15,953 bases of DNA from Bacteroidota bacterium (GTDB lineage Bacteria > Bacteroidota > Bacteroidia > Flavobacteriales > Flavobacteriaceae): positions 1 to 15,953 of the forward strand of contig JAEZGB010000130.1 in NCBI GenBank assembly GCA_023437485.1, written 5' to 3'. Shown one piece after another: positions 1 to 7,234 of the stretch (the first letter of the stretch is position 1; each line of letters starts with the position of its first letter). The notes below the pieces were generated by a model that was given only the letters and a program-made list of their open reading frames with translations, had not been told where the DNA came from and ran no database searches. Both the position numbers and the translations under genes were made by a program.

Positions 1-460
1 CCTTAGTGGCGCCCTGAGCCATCCCGAACAGAATTACTGGTATGCCGTCCTGTTGCTCATCGCTTCACTGTGCTACGCGGCCAACGTGAATTTGATCAAA
101 AAACACTTAAGTGACATCAGCCCGCTGGCAATCGTAACGGGTAATTTCGCTGTAATGCTGGTCCCGGCAATGCTGATATTGTGGCTGTCAGGATATTTTG
201 GAGTGATCGGGCAGGATCATGCGCAAACTGCCACTATATATGTTTTGGTTTTGGCTGTCGTCGGAACCGGAATCGCCAATATTTTCTTTTTCCGGCTCAT
301 CCATATGTCGTCGCCGGTTTTTGCCACGTCAGTGACTTATTTGATTCCTGTCGTGGCCTTTTTCTGGGGAATGTTTGACGGCGAGATGCTAACCACGGTG
401 CAGTTTGTGGGTGCAATCATTATTATGCTTGGCGTTTATTTGGCGGGCAAGAAGAACTGA
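1..460 (+). CDS. EamA/DMT-family transporter, C-terminal part (5' end outside window)
   Basis: The open frame runs from the window edge (first full codon at 2) to a TGA-adjacent stop ending at 460, so the gene is cut at its start; the TTG at 53 is only an internal codon. The visible 150 or so residues contain about five hydrophobic helices separated by short loops, with the pattern typical of the second EamA repeat: a charged IKKHL segment after a helix, then a VVGTGIANIFFFRLIHMSS-type segment and a final helix ending in LAGKK. Members of this drug/metabolite transporter superfamily are inner-membrane exporters of amino acids or metabolites; the substrate cannot be told from this part. The basic tail AGKKN after the last helix fits a cytoplasmic C-terminus. 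It is followed 35 bp later by a terminator shared with the convergent M16 gene. Confidence 0.85.
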   Translation, partial: LSGALSHPEQNYWYAVLLLIASLCYAANVNLIKKHLSDISPLAIVTGNFAVMLVPAMLILWLSGYFGVIGQDHAQTATIYVLVLAVVGTGIANIFFFRLIHMSSPVFATSVTYLIPVVAFFWGMFDGEMLTTVQFVGAIIIMLGVYLAGKKN

Positions 461-495
461 AGGGCCGAAACCCTGAATTCTGCCACAACCCATAA

Positions 496-522
496 AAAAA
501 GCCGCTAAAAAAGCGGCTTTTT
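496..522. terminator. Bidirectional rho-independent terminator
   Basis: An 11-bp stem AAAAAGCCGCT / AGCGGCTTTTT closes on an AAAAA loop. T-runs are present in both reading directions, so it can end the EamA gene on the plus strand and the M16 operon (stop at 539) on the minus strand. Confidence 0.9.
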
Positions 523-538
523 GCTGGATAATAAACTA

Positions 539-2602
539 CTACTGGAAATCAGCGTCCGAAACACCTTCGTTGATTTTTACATCATTGTTGGTGAAATCAA
601 GTTCCTGTCCGCTAACGCTCAACAGCGTTTTGTATGGAATTTTGACGCCTTTTACATCGCGATAATCACTAAAGTAGCGGGTCTGGGTCATTTGTTGTCC
701 TGCCTGCTCTGAAGTTTTGGATTCCGCAACTTTTAATCCGGTCTTGACATCGTAATATAAAGTTGTTTTGTCATCCTTAATCACGTATGCTTCTGAACCA
801 TTAATGTTCTCAATACCGGTAAGTGTCACTGATTTTTTATCGGCTAGCATCAGTTCGTCAAATGGATGGGCGCCTTCCCTCATATCAGCGAGTTCATTAC
901 CTTCCAGGTCACGGCGCTGGCCTTGTTGCGTCATGTAGGCGCCTTTTTCGTTTACCACCTGCTTCATCAGAGTCATCCCCATAGCCTTGAGCTCAACGGC
1001 CATCTTGTTTGGCACGGCAAATTTCTGGGTCAGTTCAAGTGGTGTTCCCTGGATGGATCCTGAGGCATTGATTGCCATTGATTTTACGGCTTTGATTGCT
1101 TTCTCGCCGCCAACGGCCTTGATGTAGTTCTCAAAAACATTTTTCGCGCTCATGCCAGCGGGAACCGGCTTGGCCGCTGCTACCGGCTTTGCGGTCGCGT
1201 TTCCAAATTTGTCAAAGTAGAAAATTGGCATTGGTTTCCCATCTACGGTCAGTTTTTCCAGAGCTGGGAGCACTTCCGAACCTTTACCTACGATGACGAT
1301 TCGAGCGTTGTCGGCAAGGAAGTACTTTTTGGCAACACGCTGAATGTCATCGGGAGTCACCGCGTTGATGTTCTTGATGAAGTTCTCGTAAAAATCGGCG
1401 GGAAGGCCTTCGGTTTCAATGTTGAGCGCGTAACGGGCCACGGTTTGCGGCTTTTCAATCTGCATCACAAAACGCCCGATATAACCTGCCTTGACACTGT
1501 TTAGCACCTCGTCCGAAACTTTTTCATTGCGGATGCGTTTGATCTCTTTCAGGAATTCGACCACAGCGCTGTCAGTTACTGAGTTGCGCACCTGTGAGCT
1601 AGCCTTAAAGGGCGTAACCCAGCGGCTGGCGTTTAGCCCTGAACGCGCTCCGTAAGTCCAGCCGTGCGCCTCCCGCAGGTTCATGTTAAGATAGCTGTTG
1701 AAGTCGCCACCCAATACCTGGTTCGCCAAGATCACAGGGAAATAATCGGGATCCTTCATCTGGAGTTTTACCGTATTGACAACAGCGATTTCAGATTGTA
1801 CCGCGTTGGGCATGTCGACAAAATTGATTTGCGTAAACTGCACGTTTTGCGGGTCAGTATAAGAAAACTGCGGAGCCACGCCTTTGCGCCATCCGCCAAA
1901 GAGTTTTTCAACCATCTTTTTGGTTTCCTTCAGTTTCACATCGCCAATCACAACCAGATAAGCCTTGCCCGGTACAAAATATTTGTTGTAGTGGGCTTGA
2001 ACATCGGCAAGGGTGACATTGTTGATGGTCTCTTCGCTCAGGTATTCGCCCATCGGATGGTTTTTGCCAAACGCGAGTACGTTGGTTACGCGGGCAGCAA
2101 CCGCCGGAACGCTTTTTTCCTGTGCTTTGAGCCCGTCCAGCATCTTGGCCTTTTCCTTATCAAGTTCTTCCTGCGTAAAGACGGGGTTCAACGCTCCGTC
2201 GGCCATCAGTTCAAGGACGCGCGCGCCGTATTTTGACAATGAACTTGCATAAGCTCCGGTAGCGCTGAAATTGATATCGGCCCCCAAAAAGTCTACTTCT
2301 TCATTAAAGGCATCTTTGGAAATTTTCTTGGTACCGCTGCCCATCATCGCGCTCGTCAGGTCATCTACCCCTTTTTTGTCGCCTTCGGCAAACGGCGCGG
2401 TGTCAATATTGAGGTTAAAAGTCACTCGCGGGAGTTTGTGGTTTTCCACCACCATTACCTTAAGCCCGTTTGAAAGGGTAAAAGTTTCAGGTTTTTTGAC
2501 CTTTATCGAAGGAGCCGGGCCCGGTTTGGGCTGTGGTCTGTTTTGTGCTTCCATAGATAAAGTTAAAACCAGGCTAGTTAAAAGTATTGCTATTTTTTTC
2601 AT
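539..2602 (-). CDS. M16 family peptidase, non-catalytic subunit with LolA-like C-terminal domain
   Basis: The protein has 687 residues and probably acts in the periplasm. The start is set at 2602 because it gives a clean signal peptide (MKKIAILLTSLVLTLSMEAQ); an in-frame ATG at 2644 would add 14 polar residues and overlap the upstream gene. Residues about 35-460 form the two M16 half-domains. The zinc motif is lost: where active members have HxxEH, this one reads GVDDLTSAMMGSGT (about 78-91), so the H, E and H positions are D81, S84 and A85. It keeps the R310...Y317 pair (LREAHGWTYG) that the non-catalytic M16B subunit is known to supply to the active site of its partner. Residues about 490-687 are an extra beta-rich domain (KNVFENYIKAVGGEKAIKAV onwards) resembling the LolA/outer-membrane lipoprotein-sorting fold. 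It starts 4 bp after the catalytic subunit gene ends, so the two are surely co-transcribed and probably form a heterodimer. Confidence 0.9.
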   Translation of the reverse strand: MKKIAILLTSLVLTLSMEAQNRPQPKPGPAPSIKVKKPETFTLSNGLKVMVVENHKLPRVTFNLNIDTAPFAEGDKKGVDDLTSAMMGSGTKKISKDAFNEEVDFLGADINFSATGAYASSLSKYGARVLELMADGALNPVFTQEELDKEKAKMLDGLKAQEKSVPAVAARVTNVLAFGKNHPMGEYLSEETINNVTLADVQAHYNKYFVPGKAYLVVIGDVKLKETKKMVEKLFGGWRKGVAPQFSYTDPQNVQFTQINFVDMPNAVQSEIAVVNTVKLQMKDPDYFPVILANQVLGGDFNSYLNMNLREAHGWTYGARSGLNASRWVTPFKASSQVRNSVTDSAVVEFLKEIKRIRNEKVSDEVLNSVKAGYIGRFVMQIEKPQTVARYALNIETEGLPADFYENFIKNINAVTPDDIQRVAKKYFLADNARIVIVGKGSEVLPALEKLTVDGKPMPIFYFDKFGNATAKPVAAAKPVPAGMSAKNVFENYIKAVGGEKAIKAVKSMAINASGSIQGTPLELTQKFAVPNKMAVELKAMGMTLMKQVVNEKGAYMTQQGQRRDLEGNELADMREGAHPFDELMLADKKSVTLTGIENINGSEAYVIKDDKTTLYYDVKTGLKVAESKTSEQAGQQMTQTRYFSDYRDVKGVKIPYKTLLSVSGQELDFTNNDVKINEGVSDADFQ

Positions 2603-2606
2603 TGTT

Positions 2607-3932
2607 TTAGTTTTGAGCTTTGTCTTTTGCGGGAACGTAATCAAGTATCAGCCTTTGGTTTGGATTCAGGTATTTTTTGGCCACTTCACGAATTTCCTCG
2701 CGGGTAATTGAACGATAAATGTCGATCTCGGTATTAATCAGGTTTACGTCGCCGTACAGCAAGTAGTATGACGCAAGGTTTTCGGCCACACCTTCAACCG
2801 TCGCGTTGCTGCTCACATAATTGTTCTCATACTTGTTTTTGAGTTTCTGCAGGTCACGTTCTGAAATAAGCTCGGTTTGCAGTTTCACGATTTCCTCGTC
2901 AACTTCTTTAAGGATCGCCTCGGTTTTGTTATCGCCCTGTGGCATTCCGTACAGGATGTAGGATCCGTAATCTTCCTGGTTAAAACTAAAGGCACCAATC
3001 TGCAATGCCATCTTCTTGTCGTCAACTATTTTCTTGTAAAGGCGGGAGCTCTTTCCGTCGCTAAGGATGGTAGAGATCATGTCAAGAACGCGCGCGTCGC
3101 GGGTTTTCATTGACGGGGTCCGGTAAGCAGCCACCACCATCGGTATCTGGATGTTTGGATCTTCATAGGTTGCCTTGATGGTTTTGGTAATTGGCTCCTC
3201 TACAAAAGTTTCGCGCTTGATTTCGGCACCGCGCGGAATTGGCCCAAAATATTTCTGGATCCACGCTTTGGCCTTGGTCACGTCAATATCCCCGGCTACC
3301 ACCAAAACGGCGTTGTTTGGAACATAGAATTTCTTGTTGAAGGCTTGGAACTCCTCAAGGGTGGCGGCGTCAAGGTGCTCCATTGAACCGATTGGCGCCC
3401 AGCGGTATGGGTGCTTAAAGAACAGATTTCTCTTGACCTCGGCCAACAGGTTTCCGTAGGGCTGGTTGTCAACCCGAAGTCGTTTTTCTTCCTTGACAAC
3501 CTCATTTTGGGTGTCAACGCCAATTTGATTGATAACTGGGTGCATCAAACGCTCCGATTCCATCCAAAGCCCCAGTTCCAGGTTATTGGACGGGAAAACC
3601 TCGAAGTAATAGGTCCTGTCATCTGATGTGTTGGCATTATTGGTTCCGCCGTTGGAAGTAACGATTTTAAACCATTCGCCCCGCTTTATATTTTCAGTAC
3701 CTTCAAACAAAAGGTGTTCAAAAAAGTGGGCAAAACCGGTACGTTCGGGGTTCTCATCCTTAGCCCCCACGTGGTACATCACTGATGTGATCACGACAGG
3801 TGCCGATGGGTCATTGTGCAGGATAACATGGAGCCCATTGTCCAGTTTATACTGCTCAAAATCTACCTTTTGGGCTTCGGCCGATGCCCCTAACAAAAGC
3901 GCAGCACTTAAAGCCATTAGTGTGTTTTTCAT
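2607..3932 (-). CDS. M16 family zinc metallopeptidase, catalytic subunit
   Basis: 441 residues with a signal peptide (MKNTLMALSAALLLGASAEA, cleavage near residue 20). The inverted zinc motif HFFEH lies at 69-73 and the third ligand is in VKEEKR at E148/E149, about 76 residues on, which is the spacing expected of M16B enzymes. The SSRLYKKIVDDKKMA segment of the second half-domain is also typical. It lacks the R/Y pair that its downstream neighbour carries, so the two genes look like complementary halves of a heterodimeric periplasmic oligopeptidase. A Bacteroidota promoter box lies about 58-65 bp upstream on the minus strand. Peptide substrate is unknown. Confidence 0.93.
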   Translation of the reverse strand: MKNTLMALSAALLLGASAEAQKVDFEQYKLDNGLHVILHNDPSAPVVITSVMYHVGAKDENPERTGFAHFFEHLLFEGTENIKRGEWFKIVTSNGGTNNANTSDDRTYYFEVFPSNNLELGLWMESERLMHPVINQIGVDTQNEVVKEEKRLRVDNQPYGNLLAEVKRNLFFKHPYRWAPIGSMEHLDAATLEEFQAFNKKFYVPNNAVLVVAGDIDVTKAKAWIQKYFGPIPRGAEIKRETFVEEPITKTIKATYEDPNIQIPMVVAAYRTPSMKTRDARVLDMISTILSDGKSSRLYKKIVDDKKMALQIGAFSFNQEDYGSYILYGMPQGDNKTEAILKEVDEEIVKLQTELISERDLQKLKNKYENNYVSSNATVEGVAENLASYYLLYGDVNLINTEIDIYRSITREEIREVAKKYLNPNQRLILDYVPAKDKAQN

Positions 3933-3989
3933 AAAGATTAGTAATTTTTGATTCGCGTATATGTAGTAAGCCTTTGGGCTTTGTTACGC

Positions 3990-3997
3990 CAAATGTA
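3990..3997 (-). promoter_or_regulatory. Bacteroidota -7 promoter box for the M16 operon
   Basis: Read on the minus strand this is TACATTTG, a match to the TAnnTTTG consensus, about 58 bp before the ATG at 3932. No TTG -33 box is seen; the expected -33 position falls inside the GTCGAAA heptamer array. Confidence 0.55.
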
Positions 3998-4006
3998 GTT
4001 TTTTAA

Positions 4007-4041
4007 GTCGAAAGTCGAAAGTCGAAAGTCGAAAGTCGAAA
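4007..4041. repeat. Five tandem copies of the heptamer GTCGAAA
   Basis: Five exact GTCGAAA units stand in a row, followed by decayed units (GACAAAA, GAC). The array begins 10 bp behind the M16 promoter box, so it overlaps the likely -33 and upstream region of that promoter. 35 bp of perfect short tandem repeat is prone to slippage. Confidence 0.9.
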
Positions 4042-4321
4042 GACAAAAGACGGCACCGGGCGAAGCTGAACTGGACAGGGCATGTGAAGTTAATGACGAA
4101 TGACAGCAGATTCCTAATAGGGAACAATTTCAAACAGCAAATCAGGATTTAAATTTTCAGAGAAGGGGTGAAAATTGCGGGCGGATAGTTTCATGTAAAT
4201 GCCAATTTTACGGTAAAAGGGAGGAAGGGATGAACTCTTAAAATACGTCTACGGAAGTCGCCGTAGTAAAAGCTTTGACCCAAATTGTTGAAAACTGGAC
4301 AGAATCTCAATTTTCCGAAAT

Positions 4322-4350
4322 ACCTCAAAGGTTTTAAAAACCTTTGAGGT
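4322..4350. repeat. Perfect 29-bp palindrome
   Basis: Arms ACCTCAAAGGTTTT and AAAACCTTTGAGGT pair perfectly over 14 bp around a single central A. It is far from either neighbouring gene end (583 bp from M16, 427 bp from rplU) and has no T-run, so it is not a simple terminator. I recall similar CCTTTGAGGT palindromes scattered in flavobacterial intergenic DNA, which suggests a dispersed repeat. Confidence 0.8.
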
Positions 4351-4632
4351 GTGATTTACGGGAAAACCACCTATTTTATTAATTGTGAATAACTTTATGA
4401 ATGCTAAAGGCACAAACCACTATGGTCAGGGCAATACCAATCTTCAACGAGGGTAATTCAACATTATTTTTCCGCATCAAATTCAATTAAATCGACCTCA
4501 CTAGCAGGTTGAACAGTTGCTGTTGTTAAGGCGCAGGGTTAAAGATTCATTAACCGCAAATCATCAGGTTGACCAACCGATGACTCAGGACTGATAACTC
4601 AAGACTGTTCGCCTCCGGGTTGAACGCGATCA

Positions 4633-4704
4633 AACTGACACCTGACACCTGATAGCTGACAGCTTGTTAGCATTCAAAATTTAAAATTCAGAATTCAAAA
4701 TTTC
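4633..4704. repeat. Degenerate word repeats (CTGACA/CTGATAG and AAATTC types)
   Basis: CTGACAC CTGACAC CTGATAG CTGACAG stands as four near-heptamers at about 4634-4661, followed by ATTCAAAATTTAAAATTC-type A/T words up to the C-run at 4704. The same two word families recur at 5471-5583 and, for the first, in the block at 6430-7140. Confidence 0.7.
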
Positions 4705-4714
4705 CCCCTTCCCC

Positions 4715-4744
4715 TTGTCACTTCCAATTATTTGCCTACATTTG
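4715..4744 (+). promoter_or_regulatory. Promoter of rplU-rpmA
   Basis: TTG at 4715-4717 and TACATTTG at 4737-4744 are separated by 19 bp, matching the Bacteroidota TTG-N19-TAnnTTTG promoter. Transcription would start about 25 bp before the rplU ATG. Confidence 0.75.
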
Positions 4745-4776
4745 CATCCATTTTATAAACAACTAATATCATTGTT

Positions 4777-5136
4777 ATGTATGCAATCGTAGAGATAGCA
4801 GGGCAACAATTCAAAGTAAGCAAAGACCTGAAGGTGTATGTTCACCGTCTGGAAGGCAACGAGGGCGACGCGGTTTCATTCGCGAAAGTTCTTTTGCTTG
4901 ACGACAACGGAAGCATCACTTTGGGCGCCCCGGCTATAGATGGAGCTTCGGTAGAAGCCAAAGTACTCCAGCACCTTAAAGGTGACAAGGTAATCGTCTT
5001 CAAAAAGAAGAGAAGGAAAGGTTTCAAAAAGAGAAACGGACACCGTCAGTCATTGACTCAAATCCAGATCTCAGGCATCACGCTTCCGGGCGCGGGCAAA
5101 AAGAAAGCCGCCAAAGAAGAAACAACTCAAGAATAA
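4777..5136 (+). CDS. rplU: 50S ribosomal protein L21
   Basis: 119 residues. The N-terminus MYAIVEIAGQQFKV and the KKKRRKGFKKRNGHRQ rRNA-binding segment (about residues 75-91) are signatures of bacterial L21. The protein is somewhat longer than typical L21 (about 103 residues) because of a Lys/Glu-rich tail (GKKKAAKEETTQE), which is commonly seen in Bacteroidota. L21 binds 23S rRNA in the large subunit. It is followed 23 bp later by rpmA, the universally conserved pairing, and is preceded by a good promoter 33 bp upstream. Confidence 0.98.
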   Translation: MYAIVEIAGQQFKVSKDLKVYVHRLEGNEGDAVSFAKVLLLDDNGSITLGAPAIDGASVEAKVLQHLKGDKVIVFKKKRRKGFKKRNGHRQSLTQIQISGITLPGAGKKKAAKEETTQE

Positions 5137-5159
5137 TTAACACTTAATAGTAAAACGTC

Positions 5160-5420
5160 ATGGCTCACAAGAAAGGTGTCGGTAGTTCCAAGAACGGACG
5201 CGAATCAGAATCGAAACGCTTAGGTGTTAAGATTTACGGAGGCCAGGCAGCAGTGGCAGGCAACATTATCGTTCGTCAGCGCGGCTCCAAGCACAATCCG
5301 GGTCCAAACGTTTACATGAGCAAGGATCACACGCTTCACGCTCAGGTAGACGGGATCGTAAAATTCCAGAAAAAAGGAGACAACAAATCATTCGTATCCA
5401 TCTTGCCTTTCGAGGCATAA
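5160..5420 (+). CDS. rpmA: 50S ribosomal protein L27
   Basis: 86 residues starting MAHKKGVGSSKNGRESESKR, the standard L27 N-terminus that reaches toward the peptidyl-transferase centre. There is no cleavable extension before the AHKK motif, unlike Firmicutes. The GGQAAVAGNIIVRQRG and HNPGPNV segments are diagnostic. It is co-transcribed with rplU and ends in a terminator 23 bp after the stop codon. Confidence 0.98.
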   Translation: MAHKKGVGSSKNGRESESKRLGVKIYGGQAAVAGNIIVRQRGSKHNPGPNVYMSKDHTLHAQVDGIVKFQKKGDNKSFVSILPFEA

Positions 5421-5443
5421 TCGATTGATTGTTAGATAAATTA

Positions 5444-5467
5444 GGCTGCCGGAAGGCGGCCTTTTTT
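5444..5467 (+). terminator. Terminator of rplU-rpmA
   Basis: Stem GGCTGCC / GGCGGCC (one G-U wobble) with a GGAA tetraloop is followed by TTTTTT, 23 bp after the rpmA stop. Confidence 0.9.
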
Positions 5468-5470
5468 GTT

Positions 5471-5583
5471 ATTATAAATTTTGAATTTTAAATTTTGAAT
5501 TAGGATTAATAACATGGCATCAATGCACATGAGTTCCAGGATTTCTACTGACAACTGATGAGTGACAACTGACAACTGACGAC
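5471..5583. repeat. Degenerate A/T words and CTGACAA words
   Basis: TAAATTTTGAATT and related words repeat at about 5475-5501; GACAACTGAT GAGTGACAACT GACAACTGAC repeats at about 5549-5581. These are the same word families as at 4633-4704. No gene lies in 5421-5607. Confidence 0.65.
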
Positions 5584-5585
5584 AA

Positions 5586-5609
5586 AAAAACCGCCAACAG
5601 GCGGTTTTT
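5586..5609 (-). terminator. Terminator of the lipoprotein pair
   Basis: Stem AAAAACCGCC / GGCGGTTTTT with an AACA loop; in the minus direction the T-run is TTTTTTT. The stem overlaps the stop codon of the lipoprotein gene (5608-5610). Confidence 0.88.
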
Positions 5610-5988
5610 ATTTCACGATGATAGTGTCCTTCTTATCAATTGCGCGGTCAATCCGCTCCTCAGCCTTTTCAAAAGCTTCGCGGGTTTTATCGGCGGCCTT
5701 GCCGAGTTCGGCCTTGGTGGCTTCCCATGCTGTCTTGGCCTTAGCCGATGCTTCCCGCGCAATTCGTTCGGCCTCGGTGTCGCCGCGCTCACGGGCTACC
5801 CGTACGCAGTCCTCGGCCACGCGATACTCATCTTCGGCCTTGCGAAGCCTGATGTCGTAATCGGTAGTCGTTTTGGTCACGGTTGAGGTAGATCCGTCCG
5901 GATTGACGGTCGTGGTCTCAGTAACCGTCGTCTCGCGCTTGCAGCCAAAAGCCGCGATGATTGCTATCGCAAAAAGGATTTTCTTCAT
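5608..5988 (-). CDS. Small lipoprotein with helical tail, paralogue of its neighbour
   Basis: 126 residues. The signal MKKILFAIAIIAAFGC ends in a lipobox with Cys16, so it should be an outer-membrane or periplasmic lipoprotein. A Thr/Val-rich low-complexity linker (about 20-45, with VNPDGSTSTVTKTTTDYD) leads into a charged, predicted helical or coiled-coil segment (about 46-120) with Glu, Arg, Lys and Ala. The segment GDTEAERIAREASAKAKTAW closely matches GDAEAERAAREASAEARKAW in the gene just upstream, so the two arose by duplication. Only 10 bp separate them. The function is unknown; the helical region resembles stress-related lipoproteins only in general composition. Confidence 0.82.
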   Translation of the reverse strand: MKKILFAIAIIAAFGCKRETTVTETTTVNPDGSTSTVTKTTTDYDIRLRKAEDEYRVAEDCVRVARERGDTEAERIAREASAKAKTAWEATKAELGKAADKTREAFEKAEERIDRAIDKKDTIIVK

Positions 5989-5998
5989 CGGTTATAAA

Positions 5999-6358
5999 TT
6001 AGTCAATTTTGGCGCGTTCCAAAGTGCGGTTATAAGCTTCCTTGGTTTCCTGGCCAGCTTCCTTCATCGCGGCTTTGGTGTCATCCCAGGCCTTTCTTGC
6101 CTCGGCCGATGCTTCCCTTGCAGCGCGTTCAGCTTCTGCATCACCTTTTGCAACGGCGGCTTCGATATCGCGTTCGGCTTCATTCCATTCCTTTTCGGCC
6201 TCGTTAAGGCTTAGTTCATAATCCACGTCCGTTTCGGTTTCGGTGGTCATGGTTCCGTCGGCTTGGATGTTAGTATCCTGCTCGCGTTCAACTTCTTTCT
6301 TACAGCTGGTAACAGTGAGCACACCCACTGCGGCTGCCATCAACAATAACTTTTTCAT
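5999..6358 (-). CDS. Small lipoprotein with helical tail
   Basis: 119 residues. The lipobox TVTSC gives Cys19 after a hydrophobic MKKLLLMAAAVGVLTV signal. Residues 20-45 are acidic and Thr-rich (EVEREQDTNIQADGTMTTETET), and the rest is a charged Ala/Glu/Arg helix ending RTLERAKID. It shares the DGxxxxxT...DY(D/E) linker and the GDxEAERxAREASAxAxxAW block with its downstream paralogue. Acidic and basic residues just after the lipid-bearing Cys (CKKEVERE here, CKRET in the paralogue) could act as a Bacteroidota surface-export signal, which is an inference. A weak promoter-like TAATTTTA lies at 6381-6388 on the minus strand. Confidence 0.82.
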   Translation of the reverse strand: MKKLLLMAAAVGVLTVTSCKKEVEREQDTNIQADGTMTTETETDVDYELSLNEAEKEWNEAERDIEAAVAKGDAEAERAAREASAEARKAWDDTKAAMKEAGQETKEAYNRTLERAKID

Positions 6359-7206
6359 GTTCTTGGTTTTTAGTTAATTCTAAAATTAGGAAATAAGTTG
6401 GAAGGCGATTCGTAATAAAAACATAAAATGCAGGGAAGCTATCAGCTGTCAGCTGTCAGCCTTCAGCTTTATTGTGTTAATCGAATGGCTAAAGTCGTCA
6501 GTCGTCAGTCATCAGTTATCAAAAAGCTATTGGCTATCAGCTATCAGCTTGTCATGGTATGCGACAGGCGGCAGAGATTACCTGCGCACGGAAAGTCTAT
6601 AGTTAACAATTTAAGGATTGCTGTTTAAGGATTGCACTCATAACCCAACCCGAATCCGGAGGGCGAACTGAACGGGGCGTAGTAATACCCATAGCCAGTC
6701 ATCAGTCATCAGTCGTCAGTAAGCTATCAGCTGTCAGCTATCAGTTTGTCATGTTTATGCGACAGGCGACAGAGATTAACGGAGCGCGGAATGTTTACGG
6801 TTTATTTAAGGATTGCAGTTTAAGGATTGTACTCATAACCCAACCCGAGCCGAAGGGCGTACTGTGCGGAGCGGAGCGTAGTAAAACCCATAACTAATCG
6901 TCAGTCATCAGTCATCAGTCGTCAGTCATCAGTCGTCAGTCATCAGTAAGCTATCAGCTATCAGCTGTCAGCCTTCAGCTTGTCACGGTTACGACAGGCG
7001 ACAGAGATTAACGGAGCACGGAATGTTTACGGTTAACAGTTTAAGGCTCGCAGTTTATGGATTGTTCTCATAACCCAGAACCCATTACCCATAACCCACT
7101 ACTAGTCGTCAGACCTCGGTCATCGTCAGACCTCGTAGTCTATAATATAAACTTCAAATGATGTTACTGGCCGCTCCGTTTGACATTGGACGTTCGACAT
7201 TCGAAA
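6359..7206. repeat. Gene-free block with three imperfect repeat modules
   Basis: No gene is credible in these 850 bp. From about 6430 to 7140 three related modules follow one another. Each has a head of short words (GCTATCAGCTGTCAGC and GTCGTCAGTCATCAGT types), then GTCAyG...CGACAGGCG(A/G)CAGAGATTA, then a TTTAAGGATTG stretch, then an ACTCATAACCCA segment. The CGACAGGCG anchors are at about 6562, 6760 and 6992, and the TAACCCA anchors at 6641, 6836 and 7071, giving periods near 195 and 235 bp. The difference comes from the number of head words. 7107-7135 has two copies of CGTCAGACCTCG. Confidence 0.85.
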
Positions 7207-7234
7207 AAAAAAACAGGCCTAAGCCCGTTTTTTT
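7207..7234 (-). terminator. Terminator of ahcY
   Basis: Read on the minus strand: an A-run, stem ACGGGC / GCCTGT with one G-U wobble and a short TTAG loop, then a long T-run. The stem overlaps the ahcY stop codon (7233-7235). Confidence 0.85.

Larger units (their letters stand above)
3933..4776. other. Long intergenic region without genes
   Basis: No convincing coding frame was found in these 844 bp. It holds the M16 promoter and heptamer array (3990-4041), a small hairpin CTACGG/CCGTAG (4249-4266), a perfect palindrome (4322-4350), a near-palindrome (4561-4583), degenerate CTGACA/CCTGATAG-type word repeats (about 4633-4664), an A/T-rich repeat of AAATT words (about 4671-4704), and the rplU promoter (4715-4744). 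The stretch 4042-4248 shows nothing I can name. Confidence 0.7.

Noticed and set aside
1664..2236. 190-residue plus-strand frame inside the M16 gene
   Set aside because: It is the antisense shadow of a well-supported M16 coding region.
2603..2644. Longer start for the non-catalytic M16 subunit (ATG at 2644)
   Set aside because: It would put a polar MITFPQKTKLKTKT stretch ahead of a clean signal peptide and overlap the preceding gene; the ATG at 2602 is better.
6428..6628. Possible small gene reading MQGSYQLSAVSLQLYCVN...
   Set aside because: It is a translation of the GCTATCAGCTGTCAGC-type word repeats; such SYQLSAVS peptides are products of the repeat rather than a conserved protein.
6690..6980. 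CRISPR-like array of short repeats
   Set aside because: The words are 6-9 bp, directly abutting and degenerate, with no unique spacers of constant length and no cas genes.
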